The notes below the pieces were generated by a model. That model was not told where the DNA came from. It saw nothing but the letters and a program-made list of their open reading frames with translations, and made no database searches. Of a stretch of 64,000 nucleotides of DNA, positions 25,398-34,520 are shown in pieces. This DNA is from Sphingobium sp. JS3065 (lineage in GTDB: Bacteria; Pseudomonadota; Alphaproteobacteria; Sphingomonadales; Sphingomonadaceae), in contig NZ_CP102664.1 in assembly GCF_026427355.1 (NCBI RefSeq), forward strand, positions 1,178,001 through 1,242,000, given 5' to 3'. Made by a program: the position numbers and the translations under genes. Position 1 is the stretch's first letter. Each line of letters begins with the position of its first letter.

Positions 25398-26081
25398 TTA
25401 GGTGGTGAGCTTGTCCAGTAAGGCTTTTGCCGCCGCCGTTTCCGCTTCCTGTTTCGACCCGCCCGTCGCGCTTGCGTCCCCTGCGCCCTTGATGCTGACC
25501 GTTACCGTGAATTTCAGGGCGTGGTGCGGGCCGGAGCGATCCGTCATCGCATATTCCGGCGGCTTGCGCTTGTTGGCGGCGGCCCATTCCTGAAGCGCGG
25601 ATTTGGGGTGCTTGGGCGCGCTGGCCTGCGTGTCGACGCGGTCGGCCCAGAGACGGCGGACAAGGGTGCGGGTTTCTTCAAGGCCGCCCTCCAGATACAG
25701 CGCGCCGATCAGCGCTTCCATGACGTCGCCCAGCACATTGTCGCTGTCCGTCGCGCCATCGTCGCGGGCCTGCTTGCCCAGGACGAGATGTGCCGGCACC
25801 TCCGCCGAGCGGGCGACTTCGGCGCAGGTCTCACCTGACACCAGCGCGTTGAAGCGGCGGGAAAGCTTGCCTTCCGGCTCGGTCGGGAAGCGGTCATAGA
25901 CCCATTCCGCTATCAGCAGGCCGAGAATGCGGTCGCCCAGAAATTCCAGCCGCTCATAATTCACCGCATTGGCGCTGCCGTGGGTCAGCGCCTGGGTAAA
26001 GGTGGCCCGGTCTTTCGGCGCGCGGCCGATCAGGGCCTTCAGCCAGCTGTCGGTGTCGGGTCCGGGCGCATTCAATTTCAA
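25398..26081 (-). CDS. rnc: Ribonuclease III
   Basis: 227 residues. Cuts double-stranded RNA in rRNA precursors and regulatory RNAs. The RNase III signature ERLEFLGDRILGLLIAEW and the second acidic patch DVMEALIGALYLEGG form the catalytic site; the C-terminal dsRNA-binding domain has PKSALQEWAAANKR and GGSKQEAETAAAKALLDKL. No ATG fits: I chose the TTG at 26079-26081, which overlaps the lepB stop (TTGA) and follows GGGGAAGG; the next TTG (26075) would give 225 residues. Confidence 0.95.
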   Translation of the reverse strand: MKLNAPGPDTDSWLKALIGRAPKDRATFTQALTHGSANAVNYERLEFLGDRILGLLIAEWVYDRFPTEPEGKLSRRFNALVSGETCAEVARSAEVPAHLVLGKQARDDGATDSDNVLGDVMEALIGALYLEGGLEETRTLVRRLWADRVDTQASAPKHPKSALQEWAAANKRKPPEYAMTDRSGPHHALKFTVTVSIKGAGDASATGGSKQEAETAAAKALLDKLTT

Positions 26082-26899
26082 AAGCCTTCCCCGATGCGGC
26101 TCCAGCGGGCGGCGGTGAACCAGGTCCAGGGAAGCAGCCAGTTGGCGCTGCCGTCGGTCGAGAAGACGGAAATCATCGCCTTGCCGACCAGATTTTCCTC
26201 CGGCACCAGGCCGATGCCGCCGCCGTCGACCGCCGGGAAACGGCTGTCGGCGCTGCGGTCGCGATTGTCGCCCATCATGAACAGATGCCCTTCGGGCACG
26301 ACCACCGTGTCGCGGTCGTCCGCCGCGCCGTCCGGCACCAGATCGAGGACATTGTAGCTTTTGCCGCCCGGAAGCGTCTCGCGATATTGCGGGTAACGGC
26401 ACTGGCGGCCGCTGGCCAGGACTTCTTCGAACTTCGGTCGATAGCAGGGGGAGGGGCTGCCTTCCCTGGCCGCCGCATCCTCCATATTCGGCGTGACGGG
26501 GATGATGAGGTCCGCCACCTTCTGCTTCGGAACGGCCTGACCGTTCAGGTACACCGTGCCGCCGCGTACGGAGATCATGTCGCCGGGCAGGCCAATGACG
26601 CGCTTGATATAATCATTCTTCTGGTTCGGCGGCGCCTTGAACACCACCACGTCGCCGCGCTGGGGCGTGGAGGCCAGGATGCGGCCGGGGATCAGCGGAA
26701 TGCCGAAGGGCAGCGAATAGCGCGAATAGCCATAGGGCCATTTCGCCACCAGCAGATAATCCCCGATCAGCAGGCGCGGCTGCATGGATTCCGACGGAAT
26801 GTTGAAGGGCGACACGATGAAGCTGCGCAGGACGAAGACGAACACCGCCAGCTTTGCGAGAAACCAGAGGAAATCCCGCGTTTCGGATTTTGCGCTCAT
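26078..26899 (-). CDS. lepB: Signal peptidase I
   Basis: 273 residues. Inner-membrane serine/lysine protease that removes signal peptides from exported proteins. One N-terminal membrane segment (FLWFLAKLAVFVFVLRSFIV), then box B with the catalytic Ser in NIPSESMQPRLLIGDYLLV, box D with the catalytic Lys in DYIKRVIGLPGD and box E GDNRDRSADSR. Start MSAKSETRD at 26899. An insertion of about 60 residues with two Cys (PSPCYRPKFEE, GRQCRYPQYRE) lies before box E. First gene of lepB-rnc-era. Confidence 0.95.
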   Translation of the reverse strand: MSAKSETRDFLWFLAKLAVFVFVLRSFIVSPFNIPSESMQPRLLIGDYLLVAKWPYGYSRYSLPFGIPLIPGRILASTPQRGDVVVFKAPPNQKNDYIKRVIGLPGDMISVRGGTVYLNGQAVPKQKVADLIIPVTPNMEDAAAREGSPSPCYRPKFEEVLASGRQCRYPQYRETLPGGKSYNVLDLVPDGAADDRDTVVVPEGHLFMMGDNRDRSADSRFPAVDGGGIGLVPEENLVGKAMISVFSTDGSANWLLPWTWFTAARWSRIGEGF

Positions 26900-27132
26900 G
26901 CTTTGGTCGTCTTTTCCTTCGATCCGCCTTGAAAACAGGCCGTCGCGGCTTTTGCGGGTTCGTAAAGCCCCAGTCAAGCGCGCTAGGCTGTACCGACGGT
27001 CAGCCCTGACGGCCTGCAACCTGATTTTTCTGTCCCAACGGTGCAATGGCGGAACGACTGGGCTAGGATGGGCGGGAATCGACAGGTGCGGCATCGGCAT
27101 CGATCAACGGCAAAGCAAAAGGATATGCTTCA
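26900..27132. other. Divergent spacer between lepB and pgi
   Basis: 233 bases that must hold promoters for both genes. It includes the pgi ribosome-binding site (AAGGA 9 bases before ATG). I see no convincing promoter pair, RNA or repeat. Confidence 0.4.
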
Positions 27133-28638
27133 ATGTCCAGCCCTGCATTGGCAGCGCTCGCGGCTCTTCCCCAGGCCGATCTCAAATCCATCTTCACCAC
27201 CTATCCCGACCGGCTGAGCAGGTTCACGCTGAGGCAGGGGCCGATCCGTTTCGACTGGTCGAAGACGCATCTGACCGATGCGTTGCTGGAGGGCTTTTTG
27301 AAGCTGGCGGAGGAAAAGGGCTTTGCCGCGCAGCGTGATGCGCTGTTCGCGGGCGAGGCTGTCAACAACACCGAAGGCCGCGCCGCCGAACATCCCGCCG
27401 AGCGGGGCGAGGGCAATGCCGACAGCGTGGCGCGGGCGAAGATGTTCCATGCCCGGATGCGGGCGCTGATCGACGCCATAGAGGGGGAGGCGCTGGGGCC
27501 GATCCGGCACATATTGCATATCGGCATTGGCGGGTCGGCGCTGGGGCCGGACCTGATCATCGATGCGCTGGGGGGCGACGGCGCGCGTTATGACGTCGCC
27601 ATCGTGTCGAATGTCGACGGCACCGCGCTGGAGCGGGCGATTTCGCGCTTCGATCCGGAAGCGACGCTGATCGCGGTGGCTTCCAAGACCTTCACCACCA
27701 CCGAAACCATGCTGAACGCGGCGAGCGCGATCAACTGGATGGTGGAGGCCGGGGTGGACGACCCCTATGGCCGGGTGATCGCGCTGACCGCTTCGCCGGA
27801 AAAGGCGATCGAATGGGGCGTGGATGAGACGCGGGTGCTGCCCTTCGCGGAGAGCGTGGGCGGGCGCTATTCGCTCTGGTCGTCCATCGGGTTTCCGGCG
27901 GCTCTGGCGCTGGGCTGGGATGCGTTCGAGAGCCTGCTGGAAGGTGCGGCGGCGATGGACCGGCATTTCCGCCTGGCGGAGCCGAAGGCCAATGCGCCGT
28001 TGATCGCGGCTTTTGTGGATCAATATTATGCGCGGGTGATCGGGTGCCAGACGCGGGCGCTGTTCGCCTATGACGAGCGGTTGCGGCTGCTGCCATCCTA
28101 TCTCCAGCAGTTGGAGATGGAGAGCAACGGCAAGAGCGTGACCCGCGACGGCCAGCCGGTCGACGGGCCGACGGCGGCGATCACCTGGGGCGGCGTCGGC
28201 ACGGACGCGCAGCATGCGGTGTTCCAGTTGCTGCATCAGGGCACGATCCTGACGCCGGTGGAGTTCATCGCCTCCATCGAGCCGGGCCATGCGCTCGATC
28301 CGGCGCATCATCGGGCGTTGCTGGTGAACTGCTTCGCGCAGGGAGCGGCGTTGATGCGGGGCAAGGATAATGACGCCGATCCGGCGCGGGCCTATCCGGG
28401 CAACCGGCCTTCGACCACGATCCTGCTGGACGATGTGACGCCGGAGGTTCTGGGGGCGCTGATCGCCTTCTATGAGCATCGCACCTTTGCCAATGCGGTG
28501 CTGATGGGAATCAACCCCTTCGACCAGTTCGGCGTCGAACTGGGCAAGGAAATCGCCAGGTCCATCGAGGCGGAGGGGCCGAAGGGCTTCGACCCTTCGA
28601 CCATGGCCTTGATCGATCTGGCTTTGGGTGGGGTCTGA
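27133..28638 (+). CDS. pgi: Glucose-6-phosphate isomerase
   Basis: 501 residues. Interconverts glucose-6-phosphate and fructose-6-phosphate. HIGIGGSALGPDLIIDAL (substrate phosphate loop), SKTFTTTETMLNA, the PGI signatures VGGRYSLWSSIGF and GINPFDQFGVELGKEIA, and the catalytic His region LHQGTILTPVEFI are present. Single gene, divergent from lepB. Confidence 0.97.
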   Translation: MSSPALAALAALPQADLKSIFTTYPDRLSRFTLRQGPIRFDWSKTHLTDALLEGFLKLAEEKGFAAQRDALFAGEAVNNTEGRAAEHPAERGEGNADSVARAKMFHARMRALIDAIEGEALGPIRHILHIGIGGSALGPDLIIDALGGDGARYDVAIVSNVDGTALERAISRFDPEATLIAVASKTFTTTETMLNAASAINWMVEAGVDDPYGRVIALTASPEKAIEWGVDETRVLPFAESVGGRYSLWSSIGFPAALALGWDAFESLLEGAAAMDRHFRLAEPKANAPLIAAFVDQYYARVIGCQTRALFAYDERLRLLPSYLQQLEMESNGKSVTRDGQPVDGPTAAITWGGVGTDAQHAVFQLLHQGTILTPVEFIASIEPGHALDPAHHRALLVNCFAQGAALMRGKDNDADPARAYPGNRPSTTILLDDVTPEVLGALIAFYEHRTFANAVLMGINPFDQFGVELGKEIARSIEAEGPKGFDPSTMALIDLALGGV

Positions 28639-28739
28639 CGAACGGGCGCATCCCGTTTGCGGGATGGGCCTAGTCAGATTCTGGTTTGTAACTCCGCCGG
28701 GGACGCTCCATATGCGGGCGCAATGCAGCGGAGGCCTAT

Positions 28740-30086
28740 ATGAGCGACTACGACTTCGACCTTTTCGTCATCGGCGCGGGATCGGGGGGCGTGCGGGCTT
28801 CGCGGGTGGCTGCGGCCCATGGCGCGAAGGTCGCGGTGGCGGAGGAATATCGCGTCGGCGGCACCTGCGTCATTCGCGGTTGCGTGCCCAAGAAGCTGCT
28901 CATCTATGGCGCCCACTTCGCCGAGGATCTGAAGGATGCGCGGCGTTTCGGCTGGAATGTGCCGGATTGCGATTTCGAATGGACGACGCTGCGCGACAAT
29001 GTGCTGGCCGATGTGGACCGGCTGGAGGGCCTGTACAGGAACACGCTCGACAGCCATCAGGTCGAACTGATTGCGGAGCGCGCCACGATTACCGGGCCGC
29101 ACGGCGTGCGGCTGACCAGCGGGCGGGAGATCAGCGCGAAATATATCCTCGTCTCGACCGGCGCCTGGCCGATCGTCCCGGAAATCGAGGGCGCGGAATA
29201 TGGCGTCACCTCCAACGAACTCTTCCATCTGGAAGAGTGCCCGAAGCGGATCGTGATCGTGGGCGGCGGCTATATCGCCAATGAATTTGCAGGGATTTTC
29301 CACCAGTTCGGCAGCCATGTGACGATCGTCAACCGGTCCGGCACGCTGCTTCGCGGCTATGACGAGCAGATACGCGACCGGCTGCTCCAGATTTCGACGA
29401 TGAAGGGCATCAATTTCCGCTTCAATGCCGAGATGGAGAAGATCGAGAAGAAGGAGGATGGCACCCTGTCCGTCCGTTTCAGGAACGGCGATCCGATCGA
29501 TTGCGACCTGCTGGTGTTCGCGACCGGGCGCAAGCCGCATGTCGATGGGCTGGGGCTGGAAAATGCCGGGGTTGAACTGAGCGACAAGGGCGCGATCAAG
29601 GTCGATGAGTATAGCCGCACCAGTTGCGCGAGCATCTATGCGGTGGGCGACGTCACGGACAGGTTGCAACTGACGCCGGTGGCGATCCGCGAGGGGCATG
29701 CCTTTGCGGATACGGTGTTCGGGGATAATCCGCGGACGGTGGACTATCGTTGCGTGCCGTCCGCCGTGTTCAGCCATCCGCCGCTGGCCGGGGTCGGGAT
29801 GACCGAGGCGGAGGCCAGGAACAAGCTGGGGACGGTGAAGATCTACACCTCCGACTTCCGGCCGATGAAGAATGTGCTGGCCGGGCGGGATGAGCGGGCG
29901 CTCTACAAGATGGTGGTGGATGCGACGACCAACCGGGTGGTCGGGCTGCACATGATCGGCCCGGACGCGCCGGAGATATTGCAGGCGGCCGCCATCGCGG
30001 TGAAGGCTGGCCTCACCAAACAGGAATTCGATGACACCGTGGCCCTGCACCCCAGCATGGCCGAGGAACTGGTGCTGTTGAAATAA
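28740..30086 (+). CDS. gor: Glutathione-disulfide reductase
   Basis: 448 residues. FAD enzyme that regenerates glutathione with NADPH. FAD motif DLFVIGAGSGGVRASRVAA, redox-active disulfide GGTCVIRGCVPKKLL (CVIRGC; thioredoxin and lipoamide reductases differ here), NADPH motif IVIVGGGYIANEFAGIF, second FAD motif IYAVGDVTDRLQLTPVA and the interface active-site motif VALHPSMAEELV with the catalytic His. Only 6 bases separate its stop from that of the convergent dioxygenase. Confidence 0.95.
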   Translation: MSDYDFDLFVIGAGSGGVRASRVAAAHGAKVAVAEEYRVGGTCVIRGCVPKKLLIYGAHFAEDLKDARRFGWNVPDCDFEWTTLRDNVLADVDRLEGLYRNTLDSHQVELIAERATITGPHGVRLTSGREISAKYILVSTGAWPIVPEIEGAEYGVTSNELFHLEECPKRIVIVGGGYIANEFAGIFHQFGSHVTIVNRSGTLLRGYDEQIRDRLLQISTMKGINFRFNAEMEKIEKKEDGTLSVRFRNGDPIDCDLLVFATGRKPHVDGLGLENAGVELSDKGAIKVDEYSRTSCASIYAVGDVTDRLQLTPVAIREGHAFADTVFGDNPRTVDYRCVPSAVFSHPPLAGVGMTEAEARNKLGTVKIYTSDFRPMKNVLAGRDERALYKMVVDATTNRVVGLHMIGPDAPEILQAAAIAVKAGLTKQEFDDTVALHPSMAEELVLLK

Positions 30087-30092
30087 GTCCGG

Positions 30093-30803
30093 CTATTCAG
30101 ACGCGAAGGTAAGGACCAGCGCATCGCGCCAGGCGGGTTGCGCCGGGTCCACCGCATGGATTTCAGTGACGCCATGCATGATGCGATGGTCGTCGATCAG
30201 CACGGCGTCGCCGGGGCGGGCGAGGGTGAACTCGCCCAGTTCAGTCCCCTCCGGCGTGCCGATGCGGGTGACGCCTTCGCGGACGTTGCGGCGTTCGGCC
30301 AGCATCACGAAGACCCAGTCGACGCCGTCGCGGTGCATGCCTTCGGGCGTGGGGCGGCCCAGTTCGCCACTGCGCGCTTCGATGCGGAACTGGTGGAGTT
30401 CGACATGCTGCGGCCCCGTCAAGGGGAAGCTGGCGGCGCAGAAGGCGAAGATGGACTGCATCGCTCCATTGTCGATGGTGGCCTGCTCCACCGGGTCGAA
30501 CCAGCGCTGCACATCGCCGTTGAGGGGATTATAGTCGCGGCTCTGGAAATGGGGCTGGTGCGGCTTGCGCGTGAACCGGCCATGTTCACAGGCGAAGGTC
30601 GCGTGACGGCGGCGGCGGTATCGCCCCCCGTCCGCCATATAGAGGTCCGGGCCGAGATCGTCCCAGCTTTGGACGAATATGCCCCAATCGGGGGTCCGGA
30701 TCGCGAGCCGTTCGAACAGGTCGGGGCCGGACAGGCGGGCATAACCGGCGCGCTCCAGTTCGTGCTGGAGCGATATGTCCGTCAGAATGCCAGCGTCGCT
30801 CAT
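30093..30803 (-). CDS. 2-oxoglutarate/Fe(II)-dependent dioxygenase family protein
   Basis: 236 residues, resembling the 2OG-Fe dioxygenase family PF10014, some members of which hydroxylate free amino acids such as isoleucine. The iron site is GMHRDGVDWVF (HxD) with distal His in DDHRIMHGVTEI and Arg in DALVLTFASE context. YNPLNGDVQRWF and FQSRDYNPL are further conserved-looking blocks. Start MSDAGILTD at 30803 has AAGGA upstream. Substrate unknown; the neighbouring gor gives no functional hint. The acyl-CoA regulator upstream ends 84 bases before it. Confidence 0.75.
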   Translation of the reverse strand: MSDAGILTDISLQHELERAGYARLSGPDLFERLAIRTPDWGIFVQSWDDLGPDLYMADGGRYRRRRHATFACEHGRFTRKPHQPHFQSRDYNPLNGDVQRWFDPVEQATIDNGAMQSIFAFCAASFPLTGPQHVELHQFRIEARSGELGRPTPEGMHRDGVDWVFVMLAERRNVREGVTRIGTPEGTELGEFTLARPGDAVLIDDHRIMHGVTEIHAVDPAQPAWRDALVLTFASE

Positions 30804-30886
30804 CCATCTTTCCTTATCCGCAGGGACGGACGAGCGACAGGGCCAGTTCCCGCAAGCAGGATTGGCGGAAAATCCCGCCTGGCTGC

Positions 30887-32302
30887 CTAGCCGATCCAAT
30901 AGGGCACGATCTGGCGATTGTCGGGATCGACATGGATGGGGCGGTCGGCGGGCGGGAAGGCGCGTTGGTCGCAGCTTTGGCGGGGGCAGAGGCGGCAGGT
31001 GATGCCGATGGGGGTCGCCGCCCCCTCCACCTCCAGTTGCAGGCCGTCGGCATAGACGAAATTGGCCGCATGGGCGGTTTCGCAGCCCAGCACGACGGCG
31101 AAGCGGCGCGGGGTGCGGCTGTAGCTGCCCGACGGCTTCACCAGTCCCTTCGCCATGGAGACATAGCGCACGCCATCGGGGGTCTCGCCAAGCTGGATGT
31201 TGATCCGGTCGGGGACGGCGACCGCTTCATGGACGTTCCACAAGGGGCAGGCGCCGCCGAAGCGGGCGAATTGCAAGCGGGTGGCGCTGTGGCGCTTGGT
31301 GATGTTGCCCGCCATGTCGACCCGGCAGAAGAAGAAGGGGATGCCGCGCAGGCCGGGCCGCTGGAGGGTCGAAAGGCGATGGCAGGCCTGTTCGAAGCTG
31401 ACGCCGAAACGGCGGGCGAGACGGTCTATGTCGTGGCGGACTTCGCGGGCGGCCTCCCGGAAGGGAGCGTAGGGCATGAGGAGCGCGCCCGCCGCATAAT
31501 TGCCCAGGCCAATGGCGAGCAGGCGGTCGGCGCCCATGACGGGCAGGCCCGCCTTGCTCACCACGTCGGCGATCACCGCCTGCCCCTCCAGCATCATGAG
31601 CTGGTGGGCGAGCATGAATTTGCGGCTTTCGGTGGGCAGGGCGGCGTTGACGAACAGGCGCCGTTCGCTGCTGGTATAGGAGCGGAGGGCGGAGTCCGGG
31701 GTCTCGGCGATCAGCGTCTCGATGCCGTGGCGGCGAGCCAGCGCCTCGACCAGCATGCCTTCGTCCAGGGTCTGGCCCGCGGTGAAGCTGGCGGCCATGT
31801 CTTCCGCCAGGCAGTCGAGCGCGTGGACGTAATTGCCCGCCTCATGGAACCAGTCGCGGGCGGCTTCCCAGGGGAGGCGCGCCTGGACGGCATGGTCGTT
31901 GGCGATGGCCTCCTCGATCATGTTGATGCGTTCGTTGGCGCGCATATGGGCGTTGTAGAGATCGACATAGCGGGCCGCGAATTCGGGGAATTGCAGGTGC
32001 AGCTTCTCTATCCGCTCCGGTTCCAGCGCGGGGCCGGGCAGTTCCGGATGGGCCAGCGCATAGGTGAAGGCGCCCAGAAGCTGCTCCTCCTCCCGGCTGT
32101 CGAAGCTGGCCCAGTCGGTGGGAAAGGCGCTGGCGAGCGCGGCCTTCACCTTGGCGGTGAGGGGACGGTCGTCATTCTCCATCTGGCTGAGATAGGAGAC
32201 GGATATGCCCAGCGCCTGCGCCATGGTCGCCTGGTCCATGCGATGGTCCAGGCGCAGTTGGCGCAGGCGCGGACCTGCGAAGATTCGATTGCCACGCGCC
32301 AT
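30887..32302 (-). CDS. Short-chain acyl-CoA-responsive transcriptional regulator (ScfR/PrpR/RamB type)
   Basis: 471 residues. N-terminal XRE helix-turn-helix (LRQLRLDHRMDQATMAQALG, SVSYLSQMENDDRPL), a central IrrE/ImmA-like region whose HExxH is degraded to AHQLMMLEG, and the C-terminal short-chain fatty acyl regulator domain (DUF2083). That domain includes GITCRLCPRQSCDQRAFPPA, a Cys-rich motif associated with an iron-sulfur cluster in the mycobacterial homologue PrpR. Such proteins sense propionyl- or acetyl-CoA. It diverges from the propionyl-CoA operon across TTTGCAAA palindromes, so it very probably controls that operon and itself. Start MARGNRIFAG at 32302. Confidence 0.88.
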   Translation of the reverse strand: MARGNRIFAGPRLRQLRLDHRMDQATMAQALGISVSYLSQMENDDRPLTAKVKAALASAFPTDWASFDSREEEQLLGAFTYALAHPELPGPALEPERIEKLHLQFPEFAARYVDLYNAHMRANERINMIEEAIANDHAVQARLPWEAARDWFHEAGNYVHALDCLAEDMAASFTAGQTLDEGMLVEALARRHGIETLIAETPDSALRSYTSSERRLFVNAALPTESRKFMLAHQLMMLEGQAVIADVVSKAGLPVMGADRLLAIGLGNYAAGALLMPYAPFREAAREVRHDIDRLARRFGVSFEQACHRLSTLQRPGLRGIPFFFCRVDMAGNITKRHSATRLQFARFGGACPLWNVHEAVAVPDRINIQLGETPDGVRYVSMAKGLVKPSGSYSRTPRRFAVVLGCETAHAANFVYADGLQLEVEGAATPIGITCRLCPRQSCDQRAFPPADRPIHVDPDNRQIVPYWIG

Positions 32303-32313
32303 GGATCGTCCAT

Positions 32314-32362
32314 AATTTGCAAAGTCGCAATTTGCAAATTGGCAAAATTGCATTTGCGAAAA
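32314..32362. promoter_or_regulatory. Operator block of TTTGCAAA palindromes for the acyl-CoA regulator
   Basis: In the 121-base divergent gap: AATTTGCAAAG (32314-32324), the perfect 12-base palindrome AATTTGCAAATT (32329-32340) and the imperfect ATTTGCGAAAAT (near 32351-32362). TTTGCAAA is the core bound by RamB/PrpR-type regulators in actinobacteria. The cluster starts 12 bases from the regulator ATG and ends 62 bases before pccB, fitting autoregulation plus control of pccB. Confidence 0.75.
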
Positions 32363-32423
32363 TGCGGAAAGACTGAAATGGGGCGGGCAAAGATGTCCGC
32401 GACGAGCCGGAGAAAAGCCTGAT

Positions 32424-33956
32424 ATGTCGAAGCTAGCCATCATCGAACAGTTGGAAGCCAAGCGCGACGCCGCGCGTCTGGGCGGCGGTCAGCGCCGCAT
32501 CGACGCCCAGCATGCCAAGGGCAAGCTGACGGCCCGCGAGCGGCTGGAAGTGCTGCTGGACGAGGACAGCTTCGAAGAGCTGGACATGTATGTCGAGCAT
32601 AATTGCATCGACTTCGGCATGGACGAACAGCATATCCCCGGCGACGGCGTCGTCACCGGATCGGGCACCATCAACGGGCGGCTGGTCTATGTCTTCAGCC
32701 AGGACTTCACCGTCTATGGCGGCGCGGTGTCGGAACGGCATGCGATGAAGATCTGCAAGATCATGGACATCGCCATGAAGGTCGGCGCGCCGGTGATCGG
32801 GCTGAATGATTCCGGCGGTGCGCGCATCCAGGAAGGCGTGGCGTCGCTGGGCGGCTATGCGGAGATTTTCCAGCGCAACGTGCTGGCGTCGGGCGTGGTG
32901 CCGCAGATCAGCGTGATCATGGGGCCTTGCGCGGGCGGCGCGGTCTACTCGCCCGCCATGACGGACTTCATCTTCATGGTGAAGGATAGCAGCTTCATGT
33001 TCGTGACTGGCCCGGACGTGGTGAAGACCGTCACCAACGAGGTCGTGACGCAGGAGGAACTGGGCGGTGCGGTGACGCACACCACCAAGTCCGGCGTGGC
33101 CGACGTGGCGTTCGAGAATGATATCGAAGCGCTGCTGGCGGTGCGCGATTTCGTGGACTTCCTGCCTGCCTCCAACAAGGAGCCGGTGCCGGAGCGTCCG
33201 AGCGCCGATCCGTGGGACCGCATCGAGGAAAGCCTGGACACGCTGATCCCGGCCAATGCGAACCAGCCCTATGACATGCATGAGCTGATCCGTAAGGTGG
33301 TGGACGAGGGCGACTTCTTCGAAGTGCAGCCGGCCCATGCGGGCAATATCCTCTGCGGTTTCGGCCGGGTCGAAGGCAAGACGGTGGGCATCATCGCCAA
33401 CCAGCCGATGGTGCTGGCGGGCGTGCTGGACATCAACTCGTCCAAGAAGGCCGGGCGGTTCGTGCGCTTCTGCGATGCGTTCGAAATTCCCATCGTCACC
33501 TTCGTCGACGTGCCGGGCTTCCTGCCGGGTACTGCTCAGGAGCATAGCGGCATCATCAAGCATGGCGCGAAGCTGCTGTTCGCCTATGCCGAGGCGACCG
33601 TGCCGAAGATCACCGTCATCACGCGCAAGGCCTATGGCGGCGCCTATGACGTTATGGCGTCCAAGCATCTGCGCGGCGACCTCAACTATGCCTGGCCGAC
33701 CGCCGAGATCGCTGTGATGGGCGCGAAGGGCGCGGTGGAGATCATCTTCCGCGGCAAGACGCCCGAAGAGATCGCGCAGAAGACCAAGGAATATGAGGAC
33801 CGCTTCGCCAACCCCTTCGTGGCGGCGAGCAAGGGCTTCATCGACGAGGTGATCCAGCCGCATTCGACGCGGAAGCGGATCGCCCTGGGGCTGCGCAAGC
33901 TGCGGAACAAGGCGCTGGAGAATCCCTGGAAGAAGCACGACAATATTCCGTTGTGA
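32424..33956 (+). CDS. pccB: Propionyl-CoA carboxylase, carboxyltransferase (beta) subunit
   Basis: 510 residues. Transfers the carboxyl group from biotin to propionyl-CoA to give methylmalonyl-CoA. Crotonase-like halves with the oxyanion-hole segments [26 protein letters not shown] and the C-terminal [10 protein letters not shown] and [16 protein letters not shown]. Propionyl-CoA rather than acetyl-CoA as substrate is inferred from length and from the epimerase and mutase downstream. First gene of the operon. Confidence 0.95.
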   Translation: MSKLAIIEQLEAKRDAARLGGGQRRIDAQHAKGKLTARERLEVLLDEDSFEELDMYVEHNCIDFGMDEQHIPGDGVVTGSGTINGRLVYVFSQDFTVYGGAVSERHAMKICKIMDIAMKVGAPVIGLNDSGGARIQEGVASLGGYAEIFQRNVLASGVVPQISVIMGPCAGGAVYSPAMTDFIFMVKDSSFMFVTGPDVVKTVTNEVVTQEELGGAVTHTTKSGVADVAFENDIEALLAVRDFVDFLPASNKEPVPERPSADPWDRIEESLDTLIPANANQPYDMHELIRKVVDEGDFFEVQPAHAGNILCGFGRVEGKTVGIIANQPMVLAGVLDINSSKKAGRFVRFCDAFEIPIVTFVDVPGFLPGTAQEHSGIIKHGAKLLFAYAEATVPKITVITRKAYGGAYDVMASKHLRGDLNYAWPTAEIAVMGAKGAVEIIFRGKTPEEIAQKTKEYEDRFANPFVAASKGFIDEVIQPHSTRKRIALGLRKLRNKALENPWKKHDNIPL

Positions 33957-33967
33957 CGGCCATATGG

Positions 33968-34053
33968 GTCGTCATCCCAGCGAAGTCTGGGATCTCAGGC
34001 GGCTATGCAGTGCGTTGAGGCATGAGACCCCAGCTTCCGCTGGGGTGACGAGA
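33968..34053. repeat. Intergenic inverted repeat (family C)
   Basis: GTCATCCCAGCGAAGTCTGG and, inverted, CCAGCTTCCGCTGGGGTGAC, separated by about 25 bases; each arm itself folds (CCCAGC...CTGGG). Fills the gap between pccB and the epimerase gene inside the operon. Confidence 0.8.
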
Positions 34054-34066
34054 CAGGTGAAGTGAT

Positions 34067-34519
34067 ATGAAACTCGGTCGCTTGAACCATATCGGCGTGG
34101 CGACGCCCTCGCTGGAAGCCAGCATCGCTTATTATCGCGACGTCATGGGCGCGACGATCACGCATGAGCCGTTCGACCTGCCCGCGCAGGGGGTGAAGGT
34201 GTGCTTCGTGGACACGCCGGGCGAGAATGGCCCGAATGGACCGACTGCCGGGACGCAGATCGAGCTGATCGAGCCGCTGGGCGAGAACTCGCCGATCCAC
34301 GGTTTCATCGCCAAGAACCCGGCGGGCGGGCAGCATCATATGTGCTATGAAGTGCCCGACATCCATGAAGCCAAGGCCTGGTTCGAAGGTCTGGGCAAGA
34401 AGGTGCTGGGCGAACCGCGCATCGGTGCGCATGGGACGCTGATTTTCTTCGTCCACCCCAAGGATATGAACGGGGTGCTCACTGAAATCATGGAAACGCC
34501 GAAAGAGGGCGCGCATTGA
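34067..34519 (+). CDS. mce: Methylmalonyl-CoA epimerase
   Basis: 150 residues, glyoxalase/VOC fold. Converts (S)- to (R)-methylmalonyl-CoA. Metal-ligand positions typical of the family are seen in [12 protein letters not shown] (His), [11 protein letters not shown] (Glu), [10 protein letters not shown] (His) and NGVLTEIME (Glu). Starts soon after the family C repeat and ends one base before the mutase gene, so translation is closely coupled. Confidence 0.95.
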   Translation: MKLGRLNHIGVATPSLEASIAYYRDVMGATITHEPFDLPAQGVKVCFVDTPGENGPNGPTAGTQIELIEPLGENSPIHGFIAKNPAGGQHHMCYEVPDIHEAKAWFEGLGKKVLGEPRIGAHGTLIFFVHPKDMNGVLTEIMETPKEGAH

Positions 34520-34520
34520 T

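Noticed and set aside
25386..25587. Frame running from inside rnc through the repeat and into the GIY-YIG region
   Set aside because: It is out of frame with both rnc and the GIY-YIG remnant and translates the repeat as RPEPVEG-like peptide, a known annotation artefact.
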